The notes beneath the pieces are model-generated. The model was not told where the DNA came from. It made no database searches and saw only the letters and a program-made list of their open reading frames with translations. Positions 49,234 through 60,003 of a stretch of 64,000 bases of DNA are shown in pieces. How positions within the stretch are numbered: the stretch's first letter is position 1; the number at the start of each line of letters is the position of its first letter. Source of the DNA: Formicarius rufipectus. Lineage: Eukaryota > Chordata > Aves > Passeriformes > Formicariidae. The translations under genes were made by a program, and so were the position numbers. Where the stretch lies: positions 1,420,748 through 1,484,747 of the forward strand of contig VXAU01002292.1 of NCBI GenBank assembly GCA_013399695.1. Direction: 5' to 3'.

Positions 49234-52200
49234 ACTGTATAGATACGTTGTCTTTTTAATAAGAAATTAGCTTCACTATCTAAACCAAGCCACTAAAGAC
49301 TGTCTGTTCACTCTTTACAAGCCTGCAAGTGTACACATGACACTAACAGAATCTCTTTGGTGTAAATGTGCCCCAGTTTTATGATAAGAACTCGTATATA
49401 TGGCATGCCTTGTTTTGTTAATCAGGCTGATTAGCACTCATTAGTAAGTAGAGAAAATACAGTAACAAAATATTAGTGATTCAGCATAAAAAATCTCAAT
49501 GGTTTCATGAGGTATATGACCTGACTGGTGATCAGCAAAGGAGTATTTGGAGTACCTCATAATTCCATGATGTTAGTATTTGTCATTTTACTGGTTTCAG
49601 AATGGATTTCTGAGATTGGATAGTAAATCATTGCTTAACAATTGCTTTCTTCTTCATCATGTAAAAACAGATTTTACTGGTTTGTACATCACAGGGGGCT
49701 GCATTTGTAGAAACTGTTTGCCTACTGATGTACCCCACATAAACTTGGAACATAACTGATCATGGAGGACAGTCATCTTAGAAGCTAGATTCTGTGATCC
49801 CTTGAAGTGACCAGCTCTGAAATGAATAGAATTTATGTGCAGCTCATACATAAAAATTCAAGTGGGAATGTTTGACGGGGGAGATTGTAAGAGATAATGA
49901 TATTTCTCACTTTTCAGTCTGAAAAAGCTGTAAGTTTTGTTCACTAAAGTGAGTAGATAGTTCTCTTTTGGACAGAATACCAAATATTTGGCTGCTAGGA
50001 CTTCTTTTAACTGCACTAGCCTAGGATACATTTTGCTCTGAAGGATAAAAGAATATATCCACCTTAATTTAGAAACCTATTGGTGAGGTCTGAATCCAGC
50101 AAGCATGTTTGCAGATCTCACTCCTACTTTGTTTTTGGCATTCATTCAATGCCAACGCTATTTTACAAAAGATGTCAAAATGTCTACCTACAAGCATTAG
50201 CCTACCCAAAGTATCCACTGACTTTAAAAAGTTGTCATGTGACTGTCAGGTTCATATGAGTCTTAGAATACTGACATAAGATTACTTTGAGAGAAGGTAT
50301 GCAGGAGGCCTGGAAAAGAGACTTAGAATATTCCTTCCTTGTGGTAAGGAAATTTAAACTGAGATGATCCTGGCCTTGGTATAGAAAGTAAATCCTCTGG
50401 CTGGCAGAAGCTCTAGATACTGATGTCTTCAGATAGCATATGGTCCCATCTCATGTGCTGCAGAGACAAGCCAGTACTGTCCTCCAAACCCTGGAAAACA
50501 TTCTACAGTGAAAAGGAGTAAGGATTCAGAAGAAAATGTCATTGCTCCTTTTCCTTTGTATCAGGACCTTGGTAAAGCAAATGCACGATTTGCAATGAAA
50601 GAGGAATGCTCTGGCTAGTCCAGAAAAACAAAGCACTTCTTTGCTGCCTTTTATTTTTGTACTTAATATTTTGTAATACAGTACTTTTTAGAAGATCAAC
50701 CTATTAACTTCAGTAGATAAAATAGCAAGAAGGGAAAAAATAAAGCAGTTTGAACATTCACTAAATGAATCCCACAGGCTACAAAATCAATAAAAACTCT
50801 TAATCAGTGACAACTACCTGTTAAAACACTTCCTCTATATTCTGTTCTCTTTAAAACCTTGCAAGAAAGCCCAAAAGATTGTATGAAGTGCTGGCATGCC
50901 CATTTCTATAAATGTTGTTTTGTTTTCTCAAGCCAAACTTTGCCAATGGGAAATGATGATTCCCCAAGGGAAAGTTAGCGTGTGCTGGGACCTGCCAGAA
51001 GATGAGTAAAACCTCTGCGCTTGTCCACTACGTGTGTGTGTAAGCCACTGTTTTTCTGGAACTCCAGATAGTTTGCACAACCTCCTCTTTGGTGGTTTTA
51101 TTTTCTTAATAAAAACTTACTTGGAACAAGAACAACATTTTAATTGGAGACTGGATCACATTAGAAACAAAATTCAGAGATTGGAGAATGGCAGTCGATT
51201 TTGCACTCTGAGCATCTCTTTTCCTGACTGTCTCCCTCCCTTTCATCCTAGATACATCATCAACCTGCAACTTATCACAAAACCAGAAAGCCAGTGTCTT
51301 AGTAGGAGGCGGCATCCTTATACACGGAACCAACTGTTAGATCTTTCAAATGCCCTTTGGGCCACATTTTGGGCCAAGCTTTTCTAATGCCAAGTGTATA
51401 GTGATTTATAACAAGGCACTCAATCCAGTCAAACTAATCTCAGAAGACATTATTATTAAATGCTCATACTGTATCCACAGGTTTTGTCCTGTCCAACTCC
51501 TAGATAAACATGCTAGTGTCCATAGACCATGGTCAGCGCCTGTAACACTGCCTGGAAATGCAGGGCTATATACTGCCATAGCAGTAGACTTCCTGTAACA
51601 CAGAAAAATTGATCTTCATTCATGCTAGAACATGTTATGAGTATAGAGCTTTAGAATCTGAAAAAAAAATGCTAGCTTTGTAAACAAAAGTAAATCCCTA
51701 TTATGCCAATAGGCTCTGCTGAGACAGGACTTTCTCAGTGTCTTAGTCCAAGCTTATGGAATCACCTCTTGCAGAGTTTTGGCTCCCCAAGGTGCTTGTA
51801 CCTCTGGTCTCAGAGCAAGCAATCTCCTTTGACCCAGATTTTATTAATAAGATCACACAGTAAAGAAGATATAAATATCTGTTTTAAACCCCCATAGTAT
51901 TCTTCTGGGAGGAGAAGGAACTTGACATGACAGATATTAGTCATCTTGCTCACATGACTAGTTGAAGGTGGTCTGATATCACAGTAATGGGTACCACATG
52001 AAAATAGAATATGAGATCCAAAAAATTTCAAAATATATTTAGAGTTTTTCTAACCTACATTTTGTCTCACATATTACTTCTTTCTATTGATAGAGGCAGA
52101 ATTATCAACACCATGGTATTTGAACACATCCCAGGAATGGGAGAATGGAGAAAATCCTGTAGAAACTGTTAACAGGAATACTTCTCTATTCCTCATTATC

Positions 52201-53369
52201 AGGTGGAGAACCATAAAGACACAGAGGTTATCTGACTCTCACAAATTCAAAAAGTGTATCTGTGACAGGCCTGGGAGAAAGCTCAGTGCTTGATTTCTTG
52301 CCTGGTGGGAAACCATAACAGCTTAACCATAGCCATCACAACATCTATTTTTGCTTTCTTGCTGAATCTTTCTCCTCCTTCCATCACTCAGCATTTTCTC
52401 ATTTAATTGGCCATACAATTTCTTTCTCCTTTTCCACGCATCCTCCCAAATGTCATAACAGCTGTTCTTTATTAAAGCCCATTTTACACAAGTTTTTTCC
52501 TTACCAAGTTGTTTTTCTACATGTGTAAGGAGTAGTAGATCACTGAAGGCTGTTTGCATCTCTTAAAGCCCCTGTAGGGCTCTGTTCTTATCAACTCTTG
52601 TCATTCCGTTTTTCTACAATTTTAATTGATTCTTACTGGATCACTTTATAATGTCTTGTTCCTTCATTGGGTGTGGTGGAAAGCCAGAAAGTCTGGAGGG
52701 AGTGCACTCTAATGGCTCAGAAATCAGAAAACAAGTAAAAGAGTGGAAGGTTTTTTTAAAGCCATTCCCTAGATTTCCCTGACTCATGTTTTTTTAACAT
52801 TTAGGAGTGACTGCAATGTCAGCTCATCAAACTGTTTTGCTCCTAACAGTGCCTAAGTCAGAATTTCAGGAGACTGTAATGTAATGAACTACATCCAAAA
52901 AATCCAGACAGTTGTGCAACTGCAAACCAGTGACCTGTTTGAATCTGTCTTATCTTAAATATATCATGGAATGTCGGCCCTCTGAGGTATTCTCCATCCT
53001 TTAATAGTTTCATTGACAGTCATTCCTCTGCCCGTTTATAAGCACAAGAAAAAAATAGGAATTACTGAATCACCGGCACATGATTTTTACATGGGAAAAA
53101 AACAAGTTGTTACCCAGTGCATTCTTTTTTTCCCATAAAGAAAAAAACATTGGGAAATGTGAACATGTGGGTGCTGCCCACAAAAATGCAGTGAATTATC
53201 CCTCATTCTCCGCTGTGTTCTTTCTGAACACTTGAGAAGGTAATAAAAAACCTTCCTGCTTAAATTTGCACTGTATCGCATTATACATTTTAGTAATAAA
53301 ATCTAAGTACACTTAACTATATATACATGTCTTTAACTAATACATTTTATTGTTACACTTAGCTTTGCA
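49234..53369. other. Non-coding DNA, no gene seen
   Basis: Frames reach 117 codons (51034-51387, plus) without a recognisable domain. 50087-50106 (TCTGAATCCAGCAAGCATG) resembles part of an ancient sauropsid repeat. No other transposon was recognised. Confidence 0.55.
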
Positions 53370-53530
53370 GCTGTTAACTGCTTTAAGCAGGAGCTTTTCA
53401 TGTTATTGCTGGCATCTGCGGTTTTTCCCATCAAATACTACTTCTCTAAGCCCCTTTATTAACATCAAAGGCAGGTAAATTATTTAAGGATTAGAATGAA
53501 ACACCCCTTAGTAACAATTGTTAATTTGCT
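53370..53530. promoter_or_regulatory. Candidate conserved non-coding element with SOX palindrome
   Basis: CTGCTTTAAGCAG (53378-53390) is an inverted repeat with one central base. TGCGGT (53417-53422) is a RUNX core and ATCAAAG (53464-53470) a TCF/LEF core. TAACAATTGTTA (53512-53523) is a perfect 12-bp palindrome formed by two head-to-head SOX sites (AACAAT/ATTGTT). The block is free of simple repeats and transposons. The motif grammar resembles a developmental enhancer; without alignment this stays a hypothesis. Confidence 0.35.
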
Positions 53531-54048
53531 TTAGATTACTGCTTTGGAAGTACTTAGTGTAGCTGCTGTAATATAACTTGACAGTGAATGCTTGCCAGTA
53601 GTATACTATTGACCTGCAAACCTACAATGGTCAAAACCAAATTGTCCATGCAGATGAAAAGTTTCACATGGTATCTTGCTCTTTCCCTGAAATGAGGAGA
53701 GGAGGAAGGAAAAGACACAATTTTTAGTGGACTAGAATCACAAGTCAGTGATTCACTAAATCCTGTTCTATCTCGTGCTTATAAATGGATAGAGAGATGA
53801 TTCTCTGTGAAATGGTATCTTCATAAACGTCTTTTTCAAGTCATAATTCAAATTCATAATAAGTCCAACAGGTTCCCCTTTGTCAGAATTTCCAAGGAAC
53901 AGTTCTTTTCAGTGTGAAAAACATCAATATTTGTAATTGAAACAGAACTCTGTTTTTAAAGTGGCAGTATCATCAGTTGGGCATCTCCTGCTTTTCTCAA
54001 TCTCAACCTGCACTAGCATATAGTTTCATCTTTGTCCTTTGAAAGCTC
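53531..54048. other. Non-coding DNA, no gene seen
   Basis: AT-rich, without repeats or credible frames. Confidence 0.55.
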
Positions 54049-54072
54049 AAAAAAAAAAAAACAAAAAAAAAA
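54049..54072 (+). repeat. Poly-A tract
   Basis: Thirteen A, a C, then ten A. No AATAAA signal or retrocopied body precedes it. Confidence 0.9.
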
Positions 54073-55645
54073 CCAGATAACATTTTGGCAACATGTTTTA
54101 ATACTTTGACTGCTGCATTTGCAAATAATGGCCATGACACAATTAAACCAACCCCACAAAAGATGCTGATATCTAGATCATACTGGTGGCACAGCTATCT
54201 GCGCAGGGTCATAATTTGCACACCACTGTAATTGAAGCCAGGTATGTGGTCATTTTAGATTGCTTGCCCGGAAATTCACCCCATAACTTTAAGTACAAAA
54301 CCTTAATATCACCTGAATCTCACTGTATTTCAGCCAGTTATGCATGGCACATAGCTTCTGCTGTGGGCTCTGGAGTGTTTTTAAAGCTACCTCCTGCATT
54401 AGAGGAGTGTAAGGTGGAGTTTTTGAGGCACTTGTTGCAACCCTGTGGGAAGCCTGAGCTCAAAACTGTAAAATGTGCTAGCCGGCGTTGTAGTATGATC
54501 TGTCAAGTAAAGCTGTGCTAAACTCACCAACTACAATTTGCATAGGTTTTGGAAACTGGAGCTAGCGTGCTCACTTTAGGACATCCCCTCCACTATTTGT
54601 GCTTTGAGTTTCGTTATTGAGTGAACCTGAAAACTCAAAGTGAAATTGGCCATAGCCATGCACTCATCCTCACTCTGTTGCCAGCAATGACTCTTGTTGC
54701 TGGTACACCAAAGCGTCTCCAATCCCAGGCACAGGTTCTGCAGGAGCCATTTCCATTCTCCACAAAGAGGAGGCTTTGGCCAGGGACAATGCTGTAAGCT
54801 GGCTGTTGTCCAACTGCACCTTATACTCAAATGTACAGTCCCTGTTTTTTGCAGCATTCCCAACTGTATATGTCTGACTTGTTTTAAGATGAGAGAAGTA
54901 CAAAGGAAGAGAATGGATAAACTGAGTGAAAAAAAAACCAAAAAGTTTGCAAGAGTCTTTTTTCCAAGTCATTACAAGTATCAAAGATTTTGTGTTCAGG
55001 GATAAAGCCAAGGTAGATTTACCAGCTCTGCGGTCTAAATAATTTTTACAGCTCAGCCAAACAGACAGCTACTTCCCATTTTGTGGAAGGCTCATCTTTG
55101 GTTCATATCAAAGAGCCTGAATGCTTTAAACTAAACTTGAAATCATCTACAACTTCACTGAGTTAAAAAGGCTATGAGATGACTTTATAACTTACACTAG
55201 TTTTGAATTAGGAGTTTCTGCTTAATATATAAATATGTGTATAAGATAGACACAGGCATTGAGGAAGGTAGGTCTCTTCATAAAAATCCAATGAATAAGT
55301 GAAAAACTTGTTTAAGTGAAATTAAATGTACTACATTTTTTTAAAAAATTTTTCCATTTTCTAACAAAACAGCAGAGCAACTATTCTGTTTTTCAGTTTG
55401 GTAAGAAATATATAAGAGTTGCTAACAAATGAAAGTAAATGAATAAAAAAGATCAAATATTTTTTCTATAAATCTGCACAATTCTGATGTTTTCACACAG
55501 CAATAATTTATTACTCTACATAAAGATTCCAAGTTTACATATAATACAGATAATTATTAAAATTTTTCTACTACTGCTTCAGATTTCCCTTACTCAAGTT
55601 CCTCAACAATTGTCATCACTGCCTTTTTTTCTTTCTTGCCCATTT
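54073..55645. other. Non-coding DNA, no gene seen
   Basis: Two overlapping minus-strand frames (54576-54941, 54670-55011) and two plus-strand frames (54186-54521, 54694-55005) reach 103-121 codons. They overlap on both strands, and none contains a domain I recognise, so none is called. Confidence 0.5.
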
Positions 55646-55664
55646 AAAAAAAAAAAAAAAAAAA
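55646..55664 (+). repeat. Poly-A run of 19
   Basis: Nineteen A follow a C/T-rich stretch (55620-55645). No processed-gene body was seen upstream. Confidence 0.95.
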
Positions 55665-55980
55665 GAGAATGAAAATTTCACCGTTAGAGAAGAACAACAA
55701 CTTTTCCACTACTGTTAAATCAGGATATTATATAATTGCAAAGCAAGCCAACTTACAACTAAATAGCCCGAGTAAATATTCCTAACTGAGATGACCCCAA
55801 CCTACAGTGCATAAAAGTGCATAGTTACTCTGAATTTTGGTTCTATAGAGGCCAGATGGGGAGTTTAACTCTTTGGTTGAGTACTCCCCATATTTGTAGA
55901 TGTGAATATTCAGGACCTGCCTTTCAAATCAAGATGGAATTGTTCATCCTGGTGAAACATTTAAACCAGCAAAGGAAAGC
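55665..55980. other. Non-coding spacer
   Basis: Nothing recognised. Confidence 0.5.
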
Positions 55981-56018
55981 TGACCTGTTAATCCCTACCT
56001 GACCTGTTAATCCCTACC
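55981..56018 (+). repeat. Exact 19-bp tandem duplication
   Basis: TGACCTGTTAATCCCTACC is repeated twice without a mismatch (55981-55999, 56000-56018). The perfect identity suggests a recent duplication. Each copy includes TAATCC and TGACCT words. The two copies may be collapsed to one in other individuals. Confidence 0.95.
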
Positions 56019-56718
56019 TGCAAGATACAGCAAATATTGCCTTCCCAAAATTCTGCTTTCTCAAACACTTTTCAGAAGTTACCACATTTATTGTTTTGTG
56101 CTCAATGGAAATAATACCACCTTCTTTTGATCCCCAGAGTCTTATCTAAAGAAAATGACATTACCTGCCTGCATTTCACTCAGTTGCTAATGACTAAGTA
56201 ACAATGTCTCTGGTTCTTTAGCTGATCTCATAACTTCAGGTCCTGTGAGTAACTTTTACTGTATTTGCTCTTTTCAGATACCCCTCAAGTATATCTTTGA
56301 CAGGGCAATCACACCTCAGGTTTGATGTTAGGTAGAATGAGTACGCTGTTCATCAAAAAAGACATACAGACTCCGCCCTGGAAACAGAGTGAGAGGAACC
56401 TTGTGGACACACACACATGTACACACTTGTACACACACATGCAGTGGTACAATAAAACACACAGAGTACTAATAGAGCACTTGGAAGCTTTCATTTTTTA
56501 TTTCAAATTGCCAGGAAATCAAGAGGAGAAACAGCCTGAAATTTTCAACCAATAAGGCAAGAAGTAAGAGAAAAAGGTTTGATGGGTAGCAAATTTGGTA
56601 TGAGATGAAATCAGGCTCACAAGATGGCCCAAGAATCAGGGCAGTCATGGAGACGTCTTGCTTTAATGCTAACAGGTAAATCTGGTTCAGAACGATCAGT
56701 TGAGTTTGCCCTTGAACT
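56019..56718. other. Non-coding DNA with an interrupted CA repeat
   Basis: 56407-56441 is an interrupted CA repeat with TG inserts (ACACACACACATGTACACAC). The small frames over it on both strands are artefacts. Nothing else was recognised. Confidence 0.6.
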
Positions 56719-56775
56719 TTGGAATCATTAAGTTAGAAGAGACCTTTGAAATAATCAAGTCCTATCATGGCCACT
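56719..56775 (-). mobile_element. Short old CR1 LINE 3' end, minus orientation
   Basis: GGAATCATTAAGTTAGAAGA followed by GACCTTTGAAATAATCAAGT and CCTATCATGG matches, on the minus strand, the 3' end of a CR1 subfamily with the AAGTTGGAAGAGACC phrase. About 57 bp remain. It is more diverged than the fragment at 48900. Confidence 0.75.
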
Positions 56776-59090
56776 ATTGGTGGATAGCAATGAGATAATA
56801 CAGTGCAAATCCCAGCCTGTGATGGGGAAGGAAGACAAGCTTGTAGCTCAGAGGGGAAAACTTCACATGCTTGTGGTTGCATGGCTACAACGATTTCACA
56901 CACTACGGGAGCACCATCTCCTCAGCCCATGTTTATGAGAGGACTAAAACCCAGTGTATTTGCAGGTGATATAACCCCGTCCATCTCCTGAACTTTCTGC
57001 CTGAATGCACAGGCAAGCTGGTTTTGAACATGCAGAGGGAATCTGCCATGTGATTGCTACTCAGACGCTGTCTCTGTAATTTAGATTATGAAAGGCTTGT
57101 GGTAACTTTCAGGTTTTGTCATCAATAGCATGTTTTTGGCGTGGGTGGTGTAGATGTGCCAAGTCCTGTACACCATGATGAGAGCGTGAACTATTTCAGG
57201 TACTCAGCTGTAACAACTTCGTTGAGCTTAATTAAGTCACAGATTAATCCAGAAGGAAGGACCATCTGGAGTGTATCTGTACTGCATGAAACACACATGG
57301 AAGCCTTATGGGGAAAAAGAGGAGGTAAGATAGCCTGGGCACTCCTGCCACAAGGGGCACGCTCCTCTCAGAGCCTCATGGAAGAGCTAGATGCATATAA
57401 TGTCCTGCTTGTACTGGTTGTGTGCTGGCAGCTGGTGTCAGGGTGCACACACAGCAAATGCACAACCTCCCTCTACCTTCTTCTCTGAGGTCTATAGTTG
57501 TTGGAATATTAAAACCCACGTGAAACTTTATCTCCCGGAAAAGGTCATCCATGAGCCTAAACTGGCACTGGACTTCTGCAGATTAACAGTGGTCCCTTTG
57601 CTGTCCTACCCTTCTTCTCATCACTCTGCCTCTACTAGGCTTTACAATTGCTGTCCAGGCTGTTTCACTTAGTGATCTTTGGGCATTTGTGCTGAGATGG
57701 TCTTGCTTTGCGTACATTGCTGAAATCTTGGCTGGTGTTCCTACTCTCTTATCCTCTTTCCCTAATTTCCAGTGCTTAGTTTAATTTATAGTGCTAGAAT
57801 ATGCTTTACTGGTTGGGCAGTGAGGACCAGTCTGATTAGACAGGAGAACTGTACATCTTTGTTTAAGCAGAGAGTAGAAATTCAATTCCATAGTAAACCT
57901 GAGCCTAAAAATGACCCTGTTTCCACTGGAGAGGTAACATACTTCAGGACAGAACTGCTAAGCCCAGATCCCGTCTTAGAACGGTCATCAACTGTGGTGC
58001 ATCACAGCAGAAAAGAGTGGATGACTCAGTTTCCTGCAAGTACTTAACGATACTATACCGTGCAGCCCAGAGAAATGGGAGATGGTGAAATGCTCCATGC
58101 TTGACCCTAATGGGCAGTGTTCAGGATGTTGGTCAATACTCTTCAAACAAAAACAAGCTCCAGTTTGTTCTATAAAATGAGGAATGCAGTACAGAAAACT
58201 GGGTCTGTGCCACAGAAAGGCCAGTGATAGCAGTGACTAAGAATTTTATACTGTGTTGAGTAATACTGCTCTGCAAGGCGATGCAGGAAAAGGAACAATT
58301 TAGCACAGTGTATAGTCAGATTTATAGAAAATCAGCTTCATGGAAACTGCCAGCAAAGCGGTACTGATGGGTTTGCGTTATGTGAGCACTGCAGAAAAGC
58401 AAAACAATGCTGGGAAACAGATTGGTTTTGTTCTCAGCTACTATGCATAGATGAAACTTTTCTTAAGACGTGTCATCTAGCTCTGGCAGCAGCTTGAAAA
58501 TTACCTCCTAAAATTCTGTTGACCTAGGACCTGCTCCTTTTCCCACTTCGTTTGTAAGTCAGTATACAGTGAATTGGTACAACTAAGCTTTTGAGGCTTA
58601 GAAGGTTCAGACTGCCCATGTGCAAACTGAAGACAGAGTTGTTATGCTCTTTCTTTCCAGTGTAGCTGCATGCATGAAGTGGGAAAATGTGTAATCACTA
58701 CCAGTTTCTTGGCAGTTACTCTTGTAAGTTAAAAAGATAACTGCCGCGTTGGGCCATGCGGTCCTTGTAGCTCACGTATACAGCTCTCACCCAATTCATG
58801 CAGATTTGCCTGGAAGGAGCAAGGGCAGTGTGGGATGGATCACCCCTACACTTTCTCAGAAGTAGAGAAGGGAGACGAAATCATGCTTCTATTTTTGCAA
58901 ATTGAAAATCTCCCTTCTTCCCCAGCTAACAGCTGTGCTGTGTTTCTAGGTGCAGCTGTGCTATAAGTTTGATTTTACACCTGTGGGCTTCTTCTGAAAA
59001 GCAGAGGACTGGTGAAGAATCTGTTCTGTGAAAGTCCACTTAAGAAGACTTTACATACCAAGACCACATAGACTTAAAGGAGGCTTGTGC
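56776..59090. other. Non-coding DNA, no gene seen
   Basis: A 115-codon plus frame (57141-57488) and a 93-codon frame overlapping its end show no recognisable domain. 58741-58810 is locally richer in CpG (GCCGCG, CATGCGG) but too short to be an island. Confidence 0.55.
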
Positions 59091-59105
59091 TTTTTTTTTT
59101 TTTTT
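59091..59105. repeat. T run of 15 within a pyrimidine tract
   Basis: Fifteen T followed by CCTTTTCCCAG. It resembles a 3' splice acceptor, but the downstream sequence shows no supported exon. Confidence 0.9.
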
Positions 59106-59970
59106 CCTTTTCCCAGGCTATTCCGGCCATTTCAATAATGGAATGTGCTTTTAGAAATAAAGTGGGGAATGGTAATATCTTTTATTACACAAACTAGGAA
59201 AAGCCAGACATACTTCAAGGCAGACCAGCTCTTCTTTAGATACAAACAAGCACGTTCATAAAATCTGTTTTATCATATGGCTGGCTGCATTGATGTCTTC
59301 TCTGTTTCATTTTTTCCGCTAGCACTTTCTATGCATCTGAGAGCCTGCAGTGATGCCAATTTTATGATCTTTTTAGGCACACATGAACTAACACATTCCG
59401 TGCCATTCTCAAGTCTACATTTTAAAGGAAATTACTTTTGAACTCACCTCAGGAAAAGAAAAATGCAAGGCAGACAAAACAACTATTGATTTCTATTTCA
59501 TCCATTAAGAAAAAAGAAAAGGAGCACAGTATTGCAAATGTTGTCCTTTTATCTTATGTATATGTATACTTACAACAAACATTGTGGCTTCTAAGTTATT
59601 TGCAAAATCTACTACAAATTATGTCTTTCAAATTCAGAAAGATCATGCCTTTGGAAAATAACTCCAGATACACGTATTTTGTAAAACGTTTAAACACAGT
59701 ATGAGAGTATTTTCTATAGGAAAATCCTGATTCTACCTACCTCATTGTAAAATTAATTATGTCTCAGTATTTTCAGATGGTAGCATACAGTCTTACAGAT
59801 TTCCAACAGCACTGTTGGTATTCACTTCAACCATGATAATATCATGTGGCTACAGTTAATATGAGAACCTGTAATTAAAAATTACAATGGTAAATGCTAT
59901 AACCACACAGTAAGAGACTTGTCTTGAAAATCCTAAACAGCTGGCAGGAGTGGATTTAATACAATTTACG
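59106..59970. other. Non-coding DNA, no gene seen
   Basis: Frames up to 88 codons without recognisable content; no repeat recognised. Confidence 0.55.
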
Positions 59971-60003
59971 CTAATAATTGTTGAAGAGCTTGCATGCATA
60001 TGC
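59971..60003. promoter_or_regulatory. SOX plus POU (MORE-like) motif pair
   Basis: ATTGTT (59977-59982, SOX core) lies 11 bp upstream of ATGCATATGC (59994-60003), which matches the first 10 of 12 bases of the POU-dimer MORE element ATGCATATGCAT. SOX-POU pairs are typical of neural and stem-cell enhancers. Spacing here is wider than the classical composite site, so cooperation is uncertain. Confidence 0.3.

Noticed and set aside
49790..49806. ATTCTGTGATCCCTTG as a CR1 3' tail
   Set aside because: Only one octamer copy, and the upstream 100 bp do not match CR1 landmarks.
54576..55011. Overlapping 121-, 113- and 103-codon frames on both strands
   Set aside because: Mutual overlap in three frames and no recognisable content; best explained by a locally stop-poor region.
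55600..55664. Possible processed pseudogene tail (poly-A of 19)
   Set aside because: No retrocopied coding sequence, polyadenylation signal or target-site duplication was seen upstream.
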